This document shows, piece by piece, positions 44,601-53,290 of a stretch of 64,000 nt of DNA. This DNA comes from Rhynchopus euleeides. Taxonomy: Eukaryota; Euglenozoa; Diplonemea; Diplonemida; Diplonemidae. The notes under the pieces were generated by a model. It was not told the DNA's origin. It saw only the letters and a list, made by a program, of their open reading frames with translations, and did no database searches. Location: NCBI GenBank assembly GCA_963210315.1, contig OY723311.1, forward strand, positions 1 through 64,000, read 5' to 3'. How positions within the stretch are numbered: the stretch's first letter is position 1; every line of letters starts with the position of its first letter. Position numbers and translations under genes: made by a program.

Positions 44601-45352
44601 TTGATGATATCGTCCTCTTCGGGTTTCTTTGCAGTGCTAACCTTGCTGACCATCTGGAAACGCTTCACCATTTTGGCAAGCTTGAAGCGCGACTGCGGAT
44701 CCCGACCTTCGGCGCCTTCCTCATCGGGTTCCGCCTCCGGGTCCTGCGCACGAGTCTTCCTCGCAATCCCCAGGAGCCGATCCTTGAGGCGCAGCCTCGG
44801 CGTGGCTGGTATTTTCGGCGACCGCGGACTGCTCATGGCCGACATCGTCGACACATCCGTCGTTGCGTCACTGTCGTAGTCTGTGTCGGATGAGGACTCG
44901 TTGTCTGCACCCCCTTTCGCCGGCACTCCTATCCGCGCCATGATTTTCTGCGGCAGCGCGTTGGGCTTCTTGGGGACAGCAGAAGCAGTCCCACCACCGG
45001 CATCCTCCGGGTCCAGCGGGTCGGTATCGGGTGTGCTGCTCGCAGTGATGCCGCCGCTGTTGCTGACGATGTTGTTGGTGGGACTGCTGCTGCCCACGCC
45101 ACCATCGGCTTTCGGCAGCTCTTCAGAGCCCCCCGCAGGTTTGGAAAGAGACCCCGAGTGGTCACCAACCGGGGTCACAGCGTCATCCCCATCAGACTGC
45201 GGGACGTGATACTCCCCCGTCGGCAGCACATTCAGGTTGGCGAACGGCGACCTCGGGCCGCTTCCCGGGGACACCTCTTGTGACGGCTCCCTGTCATTCA
45301 CCGGGGTCACGCCAGCAGGGGGGGGCCTGTCCCCGTCAGATGTTGTTGACAT
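41686..45352 (-). CDS. Cyclic-nucleotide-gated / EAG-like K+ channel subunit, four exons
   Basis: Exons 45352-44351, 44071-43887, 43798-43479 and 43340-41686 join in frame to 1053 aa; introns are GT-AG (GTATGTTG/CAACAG, GTTTATGG/CCACAG, GTATGCAC/TTCAG). Residues 1-280 are a disordered acidic/Ser-rich cytosolic region. S1 starts at WVPFWEIILLATTLYF, S2 at CDIVGSIIFMVDIALR. S3 lies in exon 2. S4 (FPLIRLLRAVTYF) carries only a few positive charges. S5, pore helix and the selectivity filter TVGYGD (505-510) mark K+ selectivity; S6 follows. A C-linker leads to a cNMP-binding fold (about 640-730) with FGEIALL (686-692) and RRTA (696-699), the phosphate-binding cassette. The last 300 residues are low-complexity and Ser-rich. 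The intron splits the filter codon region, right before VTTVGYGD. Ligand cAMP or cGMP not distinguishable. Confidence 0.88.
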
Positions 45353-46593
45353 CGCCTCACCCCTCCCGCCTTCTTGTCCCCCCAGGAGCAGTCAAGCGGC
45401 CGGGGAGGGAGCCCCGTCCAGGCAAGCGTGTCCCAAGCAGGGGGGCACAGGGAGGGCAAAGGGCAGGACGTGCGCCAGAACGATAATTATGTAGATGGTT
45501 TTGTTGCCAGTAGGGGGGGGGGTGATGCGTGCAGAGGCGGCAGCCCTGCACAAAGGGCAAAAAACCCGGGGGGAAGTGGGGGGGGGCGAATACCACGCGA
45601 CCCCTCCTTTGGGCCCGACCCAAAGGAAAAAGGAAACCGCTAGGACAATAGAGGCGAAGCAAGCCACGTCATCACGAAGGGAAAGAGAGCGGGCGGTGCG
45701 GGCAAAGGGTGAGGGGCGCTGGAGGCACCGGCAATGTCACAAGAAGTAAAGGGGTTTGGGGGCCACTGGGGGGGGGGGGGGGGGCGGGGGGAAGGTTCAG
45801 GCGGCCCCGGGGCTCACATGATAGGCCAGCCAAGTGCACCCCACACCGGGATTATGGTTTTATCCGCTCCCGACAACAAAAGGCACAGCCCCTCTGGTGC
45901 CGCAAGGGTGAGGGTGTGGCGGAGGCGTTACGCCTTGTGTACCAGCGGTGTTGTGGGTTCTGAATGGGGTGCAGGAGTGTGGGAGAGAGGCTCGGGTTCC
46001 TGTTGAGGTAGTGGAGCCACAGCTCAGCGGAGCGCTGCCAGCTGCTGTTTCGGGTGGGTTCACTTCTGTGCAAATCAAATAGTGGGGGGGGTTGGGGGCG
46101 AGGGAGGGGGTGCTACTGCACCATCGCAGCACTGCTTCGTTTCGGTGTTTTCAGACCCCCCGCGTCTCTGCGCACCCCCCACCCCCCCGGCCCGAGCCCC
46201 GGCCCGGGTTTGATCGTTTCAGCCCTGACACTGTTCAGCGCAAAATCCCTGCACGAACTGCTTGTTTCTGTAAAGTTCTCAACCCCGCTGTTGCCTCCAC
46301 ACGAAATGGGTTTCGACCCGAAGGAAAGCAAAAACCATTGATCTCAACACTAGACGTCTGTGAGAGGGGGGGGTGCTGTGATGGTCCATCCATGCGCAGC
46401 CGACTGCGGGGCCACGTGCAGGCTCATGATATTGAGCCTTGCAAGCACAGCCGTGCACTGTCGGGAACCCTCTCCCCGTAGGATGGGGAGCGCATAAAGT
46501 AAAGCCAGGCAGGACAAAGCAGATCCACAAACAAAGGTGTGCCCAGGCACGGGGGAAATCCCGCACTGGTTGTGGCTTGCCTTGGCAGGAGCG
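45353..46593. other. Intergenic, GC-rich
   Basis: No gene supported. A G17 run at 45768-45784. Several short overlapping frames on both strands look non-coding. Confidence 0.5.
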
Positions 46594-47186
46594 CGCTGCT
46601 TGTGCAAGAGGGAGAGCAGGCAGCGGGGTTGGGCCCGGCTGTGTGGAAGCAGAAGAAGGCTGTGCTGCTTACTTCTTCTTCGACACACCGACGGTGCGGC
46701 CGCGGCGGCCCGTCGTCTTTGTGTGCTGACCACGCACGCGCAGGCCCCACATGTGGCGCAGACCGCGGTGGTTGCGCATCTTCTTCAAGCGCTCCAGGTC
46801 CTCACGGATCTTGTTGTCCACAGCGTTGGACAGGCACTGCATCGTGGTCCCGTCCTTGGGGTCCTTCACGCGGTTCAGGAACCACGACGGCACCTTGAAG
46901 TCCTCCGGCTTCGAGATCACCTGCACGATACGCTCCACCTCCTCGTTCGACAGAGTCCCCGCGCGGCGGTTGGCGTCAACGTTGGCCCTGGCGCACGCGA
47001 TGAAGGCGAGACGGCGGCCAACACCCTTCACGGTGCGGATGGCGTACGGCACCTTCTGCTTCCCGTCCACGTTCGTGTTCAGGATACGCAGCATGTGCTG
47101 GAAGTCCTCAGTGCCCATAGTGAGAGACATGCTGCCTGCGGGATCTGCAGGGGGTGTGGCTGGTGTGTGGGTGATGCACAGTGTGA
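46594..47186. repeat. Duplicated RPS18 segment, copy 1
   Basis: 593 bp matching 50219-50812 with an offset of 3625-3626 bp. Differences seen: T/C in GCTTGTGC versus GCTTGCGC near the left edge, and one extra C (GATCTGCAG versus GATCCTGCAG) before the start codon. The match ends at GCACAGTGTGA. Confidence 0.95.
46669..47130 (-). CDS. RPS18: 40S ribosomal protein S18 (uS13), copy 1
   Basis: 153 aa, complete and intronless; the human protein has 152. Strong similarity over the whole length: [14 protein letters not shown] near the start, KGVGRR helix-turn region at 35-40, [13 protein letters not shown] at 56-68, WFLNR-KD-KDG in the middle, [18 protein letters not shown] and the invariant C-terminal tail [16 protein letters not shown]. 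It binds 18S rRNA in the small-subunit head and contacts tRNA and the large subunit. The upstream sequence CCACACCCCCTGCAG followed by GATC/ATC...GCAG gives acceptor-like sites within 25 bases of the ATG. An apparently identical protein is encoded at 50294-50755. Confidence 0.98.
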   Translation of the reverse strand: MSLTMGTEDFQHMLRILNTNVDGKQKVPYAIRTVKGVGRRLAFIACARANVDANRRAGTLSNEEVERIVQVISKPEDFKVPSWFLNRVKDPKDGTTMQCLSNAVDNKIREDLERLKKMRNHRGLRHMWGLRVRGQHTKTTGRRGRTVGVSKKK

Positions 47187-47675
47187 CGCAGAACTCAAAA
47201 CACAGGTCCCTTCGCTCTGCAGCTCTCACAAATGGGGCACCACGCGACACATCGGTGGGGGGGAGGGGAAAGGCCGGCTACAACAATCCTATCACGTCGG
47301 TTGGGCACCAACATGACCCTCGCGCAATGCAGCAAGAACCACGTTGCACACCCCTGCAGAACTGTTCAACCACTCACCCAGAGGAAGAGTGTGGACTCTA
47401 AGAAGGCAAGAAGGGACACAGCGCCCTTTACCTGACGAATCTGTCAGGAAACTAACCCCAAGACAGAAAGCTTTGCTAAGGACCCGCCAGGAGTGACGGA
47501 TTTCACACACATTGGGGTGAGCCACCCACCACGCCGAAGAGTGCCTGTGGCCTGGACATCGTATCATTGAGCAGCAACTCGGGCAGTGGCCCAGGCAACG
47601 GCACTGCAGCGTGCCCCTCCCACCCCGAAGGCCCGCAGCATGAGAAAAATGAGAAGAATCGATGGACCACCGATA
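47187..47675. other. Intergenic between RPS18 copy 1 and polymerase eta
   Basis: No gene or repeat recognised. Confidence 0.5.
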
Positions 47676-49439
47676 TCACGACAAGTCAATCACATCGAGC
47701 CGGGCGCGTTTCCCCCGCGCCTTGTCCGGAGAGGAAGCGCTTCCCGCAGCCGCGCCCCTCTCTCTGTTCCGCTTGTCCCGCCCAGGCGCTCCTGCCCGGC
47801 GGGCGGGAGACGTGTGCAGGGTGTTGCTGGCTGAGGCATCGCCTGCCCTTGTGCTGCTGCACATCAACAGCGACAGGGCGTCTGTTGGCTTGTCCCGCGG
47901 CGGCTGGGCAACGCTTGCGCTGCCCCCGGGCACCGCAGGGCCAGGGCCCCCAGCTGGAGGCAGGCAGGGCAGCGGCGCAGCCACATCCTGCCTGGCTGCG
48001 GCGGGCGCCGCCCCTGCGGGCAGCTCGATCACCTCCACGCCCCCGTCGCTGCTGTCGTCCCCACCCATCTCGCATCCGGGCATGCCGCCGGGGGGCCCCT
48101 CCACCACCTCCACCGCACCGCTGTCGCTGCTGCAGCTCTCGGCATCGCCGCCACCACCACCACCGCTGCCACTGCGGATGACCCATGCCGCGAGTGACCC
48201 CTTCCCACCAGCACCGACGGGAACGAAGCTCGTGAGAGAGAGAGCGAGGGCCGTGATGGGTTCAGGCGACCCGAGTGCCCTGTAGAGGGCAGCGGCCTCC
48301 CTGCAGAGGTATGTGGCGGTGAGATCTGGGATCCCCGGAGGCGGGAAGGTCCTGCGCTTCGAGGCGCCGCGCGGGCCGCCCCGGGTGTAGACCCCGATGA
48401 CGAGGCTGCAGGGGCCGCGCCCGTTGCGCTGCCTGTCCTGCAGGGCACGCAGCGACACCTCCTGTGCCAGGCACCCCAGCCAGTGCTCCACGGCAGCAGC
48501 ACCCGACAGTCCCGGGAAGGTCTTGGAACAGCCTATCGACTTCGGGAGGTCGCACATCGTGACGCTGTCTGCACAGTGCCCGTAGGCTATGCGGTGCAGC
48601 CACACACCCCGCCGCTCGCCAAACCGCGTCCGCAGGTCGTGCAGCGAGATGCGCTGCAGGTCGATGGCGTTGGTCACACGAAGCTCCTCGCGCAGGGTGG
48701 TGCCGAGCTTCCCCCCGAGAGAGCGGATGTTCTCGACAGGTGTGCAGCGCCAGAGGGCATCAACATGCCGGGGGACCAACACGGTCTGCCCGTCCGGCTT
48801 GTTCATCCCCGTCGCAAGCTTGGCGAGAATCTTGTTGAGCGCAACCCCCGCTGAGCAGGTGTACCCCAGCTCCTCCGTCACACGCCTCCGGATCGAATCC
48901 GCGACATGCGACGCCGCGACGAGGCGCCGCTCCACATCGTCGCAGCACAGAGCACCCTGGCCCGCCCCTCCACCCCACAGCACCGTGGAGGGCGGGAGGG
49001 ACGCAGCGGCCTCTGGATGCTCCTGCAGGAAGAGGTCTGCCTCCTGCGTCACGTCGAGAAAAGCCTCGTCGATGCTGACACGCTCGACCTGGCGGTGAGG
49101 CGAGGCTGTGAGGATGCCAAAAACCCGCTCGCTGGCAGTGCGGTACTTCGTCAGATCCGCCTTCCCGTTGGTCTCCGTGACGCGGGCAAACCGCATGTCG
49201 CTGCAGAGGCCCAACGCCTCCTCCTTCGACATGCCACGCTTCACCCCATGCGCCCGGGCCTCATACCCCACCGCAATCAGGGTCCCCCCACGGTAGCTCT
49301 TATACTGCACCACGCCAGCAGGCAGCCCCTTCAGCGTGGGATCGAGCCCCTGCTCCACCTGCACATAGAAGCAGTCCATGTCGATGTGTATCACCGCACG
49401 CCCCATCATCGCACGCCGATCCGCATCGGAAGCCTCCAT
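47676..49439 (-). CDS. POLH: DNA polymerase eta (Y-family translesion polymerase)
   Basis: 587 aa from the ATG at 49439; the frame is open 64 codons further up, but that part is Pro/His-rich non-coding-like sequence. Catalytic acidic residues: Asp20 and Asp22 in IDMDCFYVQVEQ, Asp124/Glu125 in SIDEAF. Finger/palm features match polymerase eta rather than kappa or iota: VVQYKS-RGG-LIAV-YEARA-GVKRGM and GKADLTKYR. Thumb: CSAGVALNKILAKLA-GMNKP; then IRSLGGKLG and the SIGCSK-FPG little-finger region. It bypasses UV-type lesions in the nucleus. The tail (about 420-587) is disordered, lacks a recognisable UBZ zinc finger or PIP box, and instead has three SUMO-interaction-like motifs: VEVVE (443-447), VEVIEL (468-473) and LDVIDL (581-586, at the very end), plus basic NLS-like runs. 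Confidence 0.93.
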   Translation of the reverse strand: MEASDADRRAMMGRAVIHIDMDCFYVQVEQGLDPTLKGLPAGVVQYKSYRGGTLIAVGYEARAHGVKRGMSKEEALGLCSDMRFARVTETNGKADLTKYRTASERVFGILTASPHRQVERVSIDEAFLDVTQEADLFLQEHPEAAASLPPSTVLWGGGAGQGALCCDDVERRLVAASHVADSIRRRVTEELGYTCSAGVALNKILAKLATGMNKPDGQTVLVPRHVDALWRCTPVENIRSLGGKLGTTLREELRVTNAIDLQRISLHDLRTRFGERRGVWLHRIAYGHCADSVTMCDLPKSIGCSKTFPGLSGAAAVEHWLGCLAQEVSLRALQDRQRNGRGPCSLVIGVYTRGGPRGASKRRTFPPPGIPDLTATYLCREAAALYRALGSPEPITALALSLTSFVPVGAGGKGSLAAWVIRSGSGGGGGGDAESCSSDSGAVEVVEGPPGGMPGCEMGGDDSSDGGVEVIELPAGAAPAAARQDVAAPLPCLPPAGGPGPAVPGGSASVAQPPRDKPTDALSLLMCSSTRAGDASASNTLHTSPARRAGAPGRDKRNRERGAAAGSASSPDKARGKRARLDVIDLS

Positions 49440-50218
49440 GACAGGAGGAGGGGGGGGGGGGTGCGGGGTGCGGGGTGTGAGGTGTGAGGTGGGGTGTGTG
49501 AATACCCTTCCCGCGCGGGGGTGTTCACAGTGCACAGTTGAAGCAGGGCGGAGGGGGGAGGGGGTGGAGGAGAGAGAGAGAGATCGAGAGAAGAGACCCC
49601 CTCCCACCCACCCTGGAAAGGCACAGCTCACTCAGGGGAAAAGGCCCATGCCCTCCCTAAGAGAGGCAGGGGTAGGGGGGGGAGTGGGGGGTGGGCTGCG
49701 GGGTTGGTGTGGTGTGAGTGTGGTGTGGTGGAGAGTGAAGCGGAGGGGTGGGGGTTGGTGGGTAACCCCCCCCCACCGAAGTGACAGGTCGGTAGGAGCG
49801 AAACCAATGAGCAGATGATGCGAGGGGGTGGGGGGGCTTCGGGGTGTCGGGTCACATGATACCCTACTCACTGGTTGCTTCCCCCACCCCACCCCCCTCC
49901 GCTGACGGACACAAAGCGTGATGCGAGACAAGAGCGGCGTTTAAGATGCGGGATAGGTTTTTTTTTGTGTTCGATCAGCATCACTCCCCTCCCCCCGCCC
50001 ACCCAAAAAAAAAAATCCCCCCCCACACCCAGACCCCGCCCTTCACTGCGGCTGTTGGTGGGATACTGGCCGCCGCCCGACCCACCCTGTCCGACAGCAG
50101 GGCAATGATGCTGTGGTTCGTTCAGAAAGGAGAAATCATGTGCCATGATGTGCAGCAAAGCTGCAATGCAACAGTGGCACCACAGGGGATGCAACATCCC
50201 ATCGCGAGACTCCGGATC
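49440..50218. other. Intergenic, purine/pyrimidine-skewed
   Basis: GT/GGGG-rich on the plus strand, hence C/A-rich on the coding strand upstream of polymerase eta; could serve as polypyrimidine tracts for splicing. No gene supported. Confidence 0.5.
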
Positions 50219-50812
50219 CGCTGCTTGCGCAAGAGGGAGAGCAGGCAGCGGGGTTGGGCCCGGCTGTGTGGAAGCAGAAGAAGGCTGTGCTGCTTACTTC
50301 TTCTTCGACACACCGACGGTGCGGCCGCGGCGGCCCGTCGTCTTTGTGTGCTGACCACGCACGCGCAGGCCCCACATGTGGCGCAGACCGCGGTGGTTGC
50401 GCATCTTCTTCAAGCGCTCCAGGTCCTCACGGATCTTGTTGTCCACAGCGTTGGACAGGCACTGCATCGTGGTCCCGTCCTTGGGGTCCTTCACGCGGTT
50501 CAGGAACCACGACGGCACCTTGAAGTCCTCCGGCTTCGAGATCACCTGCACGATACGCTCCACCTCCTCGTTCGACAGAGTCCCCGCGCGGCGGTTGGCG
50601 TCAACGTTGGCCCTGGCGCACGCGATGAAGGCGAGACGGCGGCCAACACCCTTCACGGTGCGGATGGCGTACGGCACCTTCTGCTTCCCGTCCACGTTCG
50701 TGTTCAGGATACGCAGCATGTGCTGGAAGTCCTCAGTGCCCATAGTGAGAGACATGCTGCCTGCGGGATCCTGCAGGGGGTGTGGCTGGTGTGTGGGTGA
50801 TGCACAGTGTGA
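50219..50812. repeat. Duplicated RPS18 segment, copy 2
   Basis: 594-bp counterpart of 46594-47186. The duplication covers the coding region, about 75 bp of 3' flank and about 57 bp of 5' flank including the acceptor-like sites, so both copies could be expressed. Confidence 0.95.
50294..50755 (-). CDS. RPS18: 40S ribosomal protein S18 (uS13), copy 2
   Basis: Encodes the same 153-aa protein as 46669-47130, with no coding difference that I can see. The copy is intact, so this is a functional duplicate and not a pseudogene as far as sequence shows. It lies upstream of polymerase eta, which is therefore bracketed by the two copies. Confidence 0.98.
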   Translation of the reverse strand: MSLTMGTEDFQHMLRILNTNVDGKQKVPYAIRTVKGVGRRLAFIACARANVDANRRAGTLSNEEVERIVQVISKPEDFKVPSWFLNRVKDPKDGTTMQCLSNAVDNKIREDLERLKKMRNHRGLRHMWGLRVRGQHTKTTGRRGRTVGVSKKK

Positions 50813-51126
50813 GGTGGCAAGCAGGCAGGCACGATGTGGCAGTTGATCTGAGGGGCAGGAGGGTGGGGGCCGCCTTGCTACTACGCAACTGAGGCCGACG
50901 AGGGCCTTGCCGCTGTCGATGGCGCCAACACAACCGGTGCACCAGACGCAAGGGTGTTCGCCCATCAGAGCCCCACCACCCGCCCACCCTCCTCCCACCC
51001 GCAGCACAGGCTTCCGACGACACGGAATCCGACACCCGCTGGCGTTGCTTCCGCGACCAGCATCACGCGGCGTGGCGCGGCACCTGCTGGCACCAAAGCA
51101 ACAAGCATGCCCGCCCCTGCGAGGCT
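50813..51126. other. Intergenic, nothing recognised
   Basis: No gene supported. Confidence 0.5.
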
Positions 51127-52057
51127 TCAAACGTTGCGGTGCTGGCGCGCTTCTGCCCGCTCCTCAGGCGTCATTGAAGACTCCGGGATCCTGCGGTAGG
51201 CGAATGGGGAGAACATGCCCATGTTGGGCAGCATCATGGGCATCATCCCGTCCCTCCACACGCTGAGTGCCTCCTCGACGCGGCTCTTTTTGTTGATGGT
51301 CACAACCGTCTCCTGTCGGGGTGGTGGTGATGGACTTGCGGGTTTGCGGTGGTGATCAAAAGAAGCAGCCGAGAATACCCGAGAAGGCTGGGAACGATGA
51401 TCATGCGGCGCCTCGGAAAGCAAAACAATCCCTGCCACTTCTGTGCTGCCAGACGAATCCGAAACAGTGACCCTTTCACCGGAGCACGGCCGAAGATATC
51501 CTTCCATTGCCTGAGAAGGACCCGTGTCATGAAGCATACCTCGTCGTCCTTGTACTTCTCGCGGTTTGGAAGAACGATTGACAAGGTGTTGTAGTATCGG
51601 TGGGCGAACACAAACATGCAAAGGACAATACCCCATATGCCTCCCATCATGATGATACGCACAGGGACCTGTGTCAGGATGTGGCATGGCAGGCAGAGAT
51701 GTCGGTGTGTAGAAAGCCGTGCAGTGGTCACACGAAACCCGCCGAAGAGATACACTGCCGCAAGGTGACGAAAGGGCCATAAAAACCGGCATTGCACACC
51801 CACCTTTGTGACGGTGCGATGTGCATTCCGTCCATGCAACCAACACATCTGCAGTGGGTACACACCTTGTTAGTTGCATCAGTCGGCGTCTTCCGGTCGA
51901 GCTTCAACTTCGTCCCACCCTCTTCTTCGGGATCCTCTTGCTTCTTCTGCGCATCCTCTTGGTTCCAACGTCGCTGCTGTGTCCGCTTCAGGGCGTGTGT
52001 CGACCGCAGCACAGCCCGCATCTCCGACGATCGCAGACAGCGTGACAGCACAGACAT
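51127..52057 (-). CDS. Predicted mitochondrial single-pass membrane protein, three exons
   Basis: Exons 52057-51866, 51668-51540 and 51312-51127, all joined at phase 0, give 168 aa; an ATG 33 bases further upstream would add 11 residues. Donors GTGTGT and GTATGC; acceptors CTGACACAG and CCCGACAG. The first 32 residues are Arg/Ser/Leu-rich without acidic residues except one Glu, a plausible mitochondrial presequence. An acidic/Gln-rich stretch and a Lys-rich stretch follow. One membrane helix lies at about 69-87 ([19 protein letters not shown]), then a tail with [20 protein letters not shown] and an Arg/Glu-rich end. No family recognised; the size and layout fit a small inner-membrane complex subunit, which is inference. 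Confidence 0.7.
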
Positions 52058-53290
52058 CGCGACCCTGTTAGCACTCTCCGTTCCGAGCACCCTGCCGGTC
52101 TCAGCAAGGGTAAATACTGCCCGCTTGTTGGGGGGCGGGCGAGGCAGTCAGGATCGGCTCCCAACGAGATGCCGCTGCCTATATGCTATGTGTATGCCCC
52201 ACCGCTGCGGAGGGATGTGGTGAGAATAGCAGAGGCAGTGGAGGCAGTGGAGGGCAGAAGCAAGGCACAGGGGAGCAGCCAAAATGTTGCCTGGGCAAGG
52301 GGGGTGGCGGGACATCCACGGCATGGGGTGAGGAAGGCGATGGGTGCCGTTTGCAACTGTTCAGCTTGCCTCTATTCGGAAAGGAAGGCTGCGCCGCCTT
52401 CATCCGACCCGTCCTTCAGCGCTCCGGCTTTCAGTGTGCACCTGCCATGACGACATGGCCAGGAGAAGGGTCATGAGACACGGCTGGCGAGTGCCCGACA
52501 ATCTAATCTGAACCGCCGTGATGACAAGATGCTCATTCTCCACATGCCAGCCTTGGCATCCGCTGGCTGGCTCTGGAATAAATGGGTCCCATTATAGGGA
52601 ATGAAGGCCTTCGCTCTTGAAATAGCCACAGGAAGGGTGCCGCTGCAGAGAGGGGTTGCCCACTCTTCTGCTAATCAGAGCGAAGCCCCGATGGGTGTAT
52701 AAATAGCAGGAGCTGTCGACAGACAGACAGGCAATAGAGGAACATCTAATAACGACATGGGGGTGGGGAGGCACTCGTTGTTGCTTGCCAAACTGGAAGC
52801 AGAACAGGGAGCGGGTGGACAGAAACACAGCCAAAAACGGAGGCAACGGAGGGGGGCATCACCGCATCCTCTCCAGCAAGAGGGACGGGTGGTTCACTGG
52901 CAAAGAATCTACTGAAAGTCATCCACTGCACACAAAGGGTTTTGTGTGACATGCAGGGCTGTTCCGAGCCAAATGGCGTGAGGGCCTTCCCTGTGTTAAA
53001 ACTGTGCCAGTGTGACGGATGGGTGTGTGGGGCCCCTGTTCAATTCACTCTAGGTGTAAAGCCACACGGCGCGGTGGTCAGCGGCTTGGCATGTCATTGC
53101 AATGCCGTACCATGGCATGCCAAAGGCATGCCCGTCACACAGCCACCCCCTACACCCCAAACACCACGCAGGGACCCAAGAGCTTCGGAGAAGAAGGCAA
53201 CGAAGCAGCGGTGAAACATCGCTAAGGCGACGCGAGGCGACGAAGCTCTCCTTCCACCACCCCTACCCCCACGCGGCGACGCCCTTGCTG
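52058..53290. other. Intergenic, nothing recognised
   Basis: No gene supported; a TATAAATAG string lies near 52696 on the plus strand with no gene downstream in that direction. Confidence 0.5.

Noticed and set aside
49440..49631. N-terminal extension of polymerase eta
   Set aside because: Residues are His/Pro/Thr-rich from C/A-rich leader DNA; family alignment begins right after the chosen Met.
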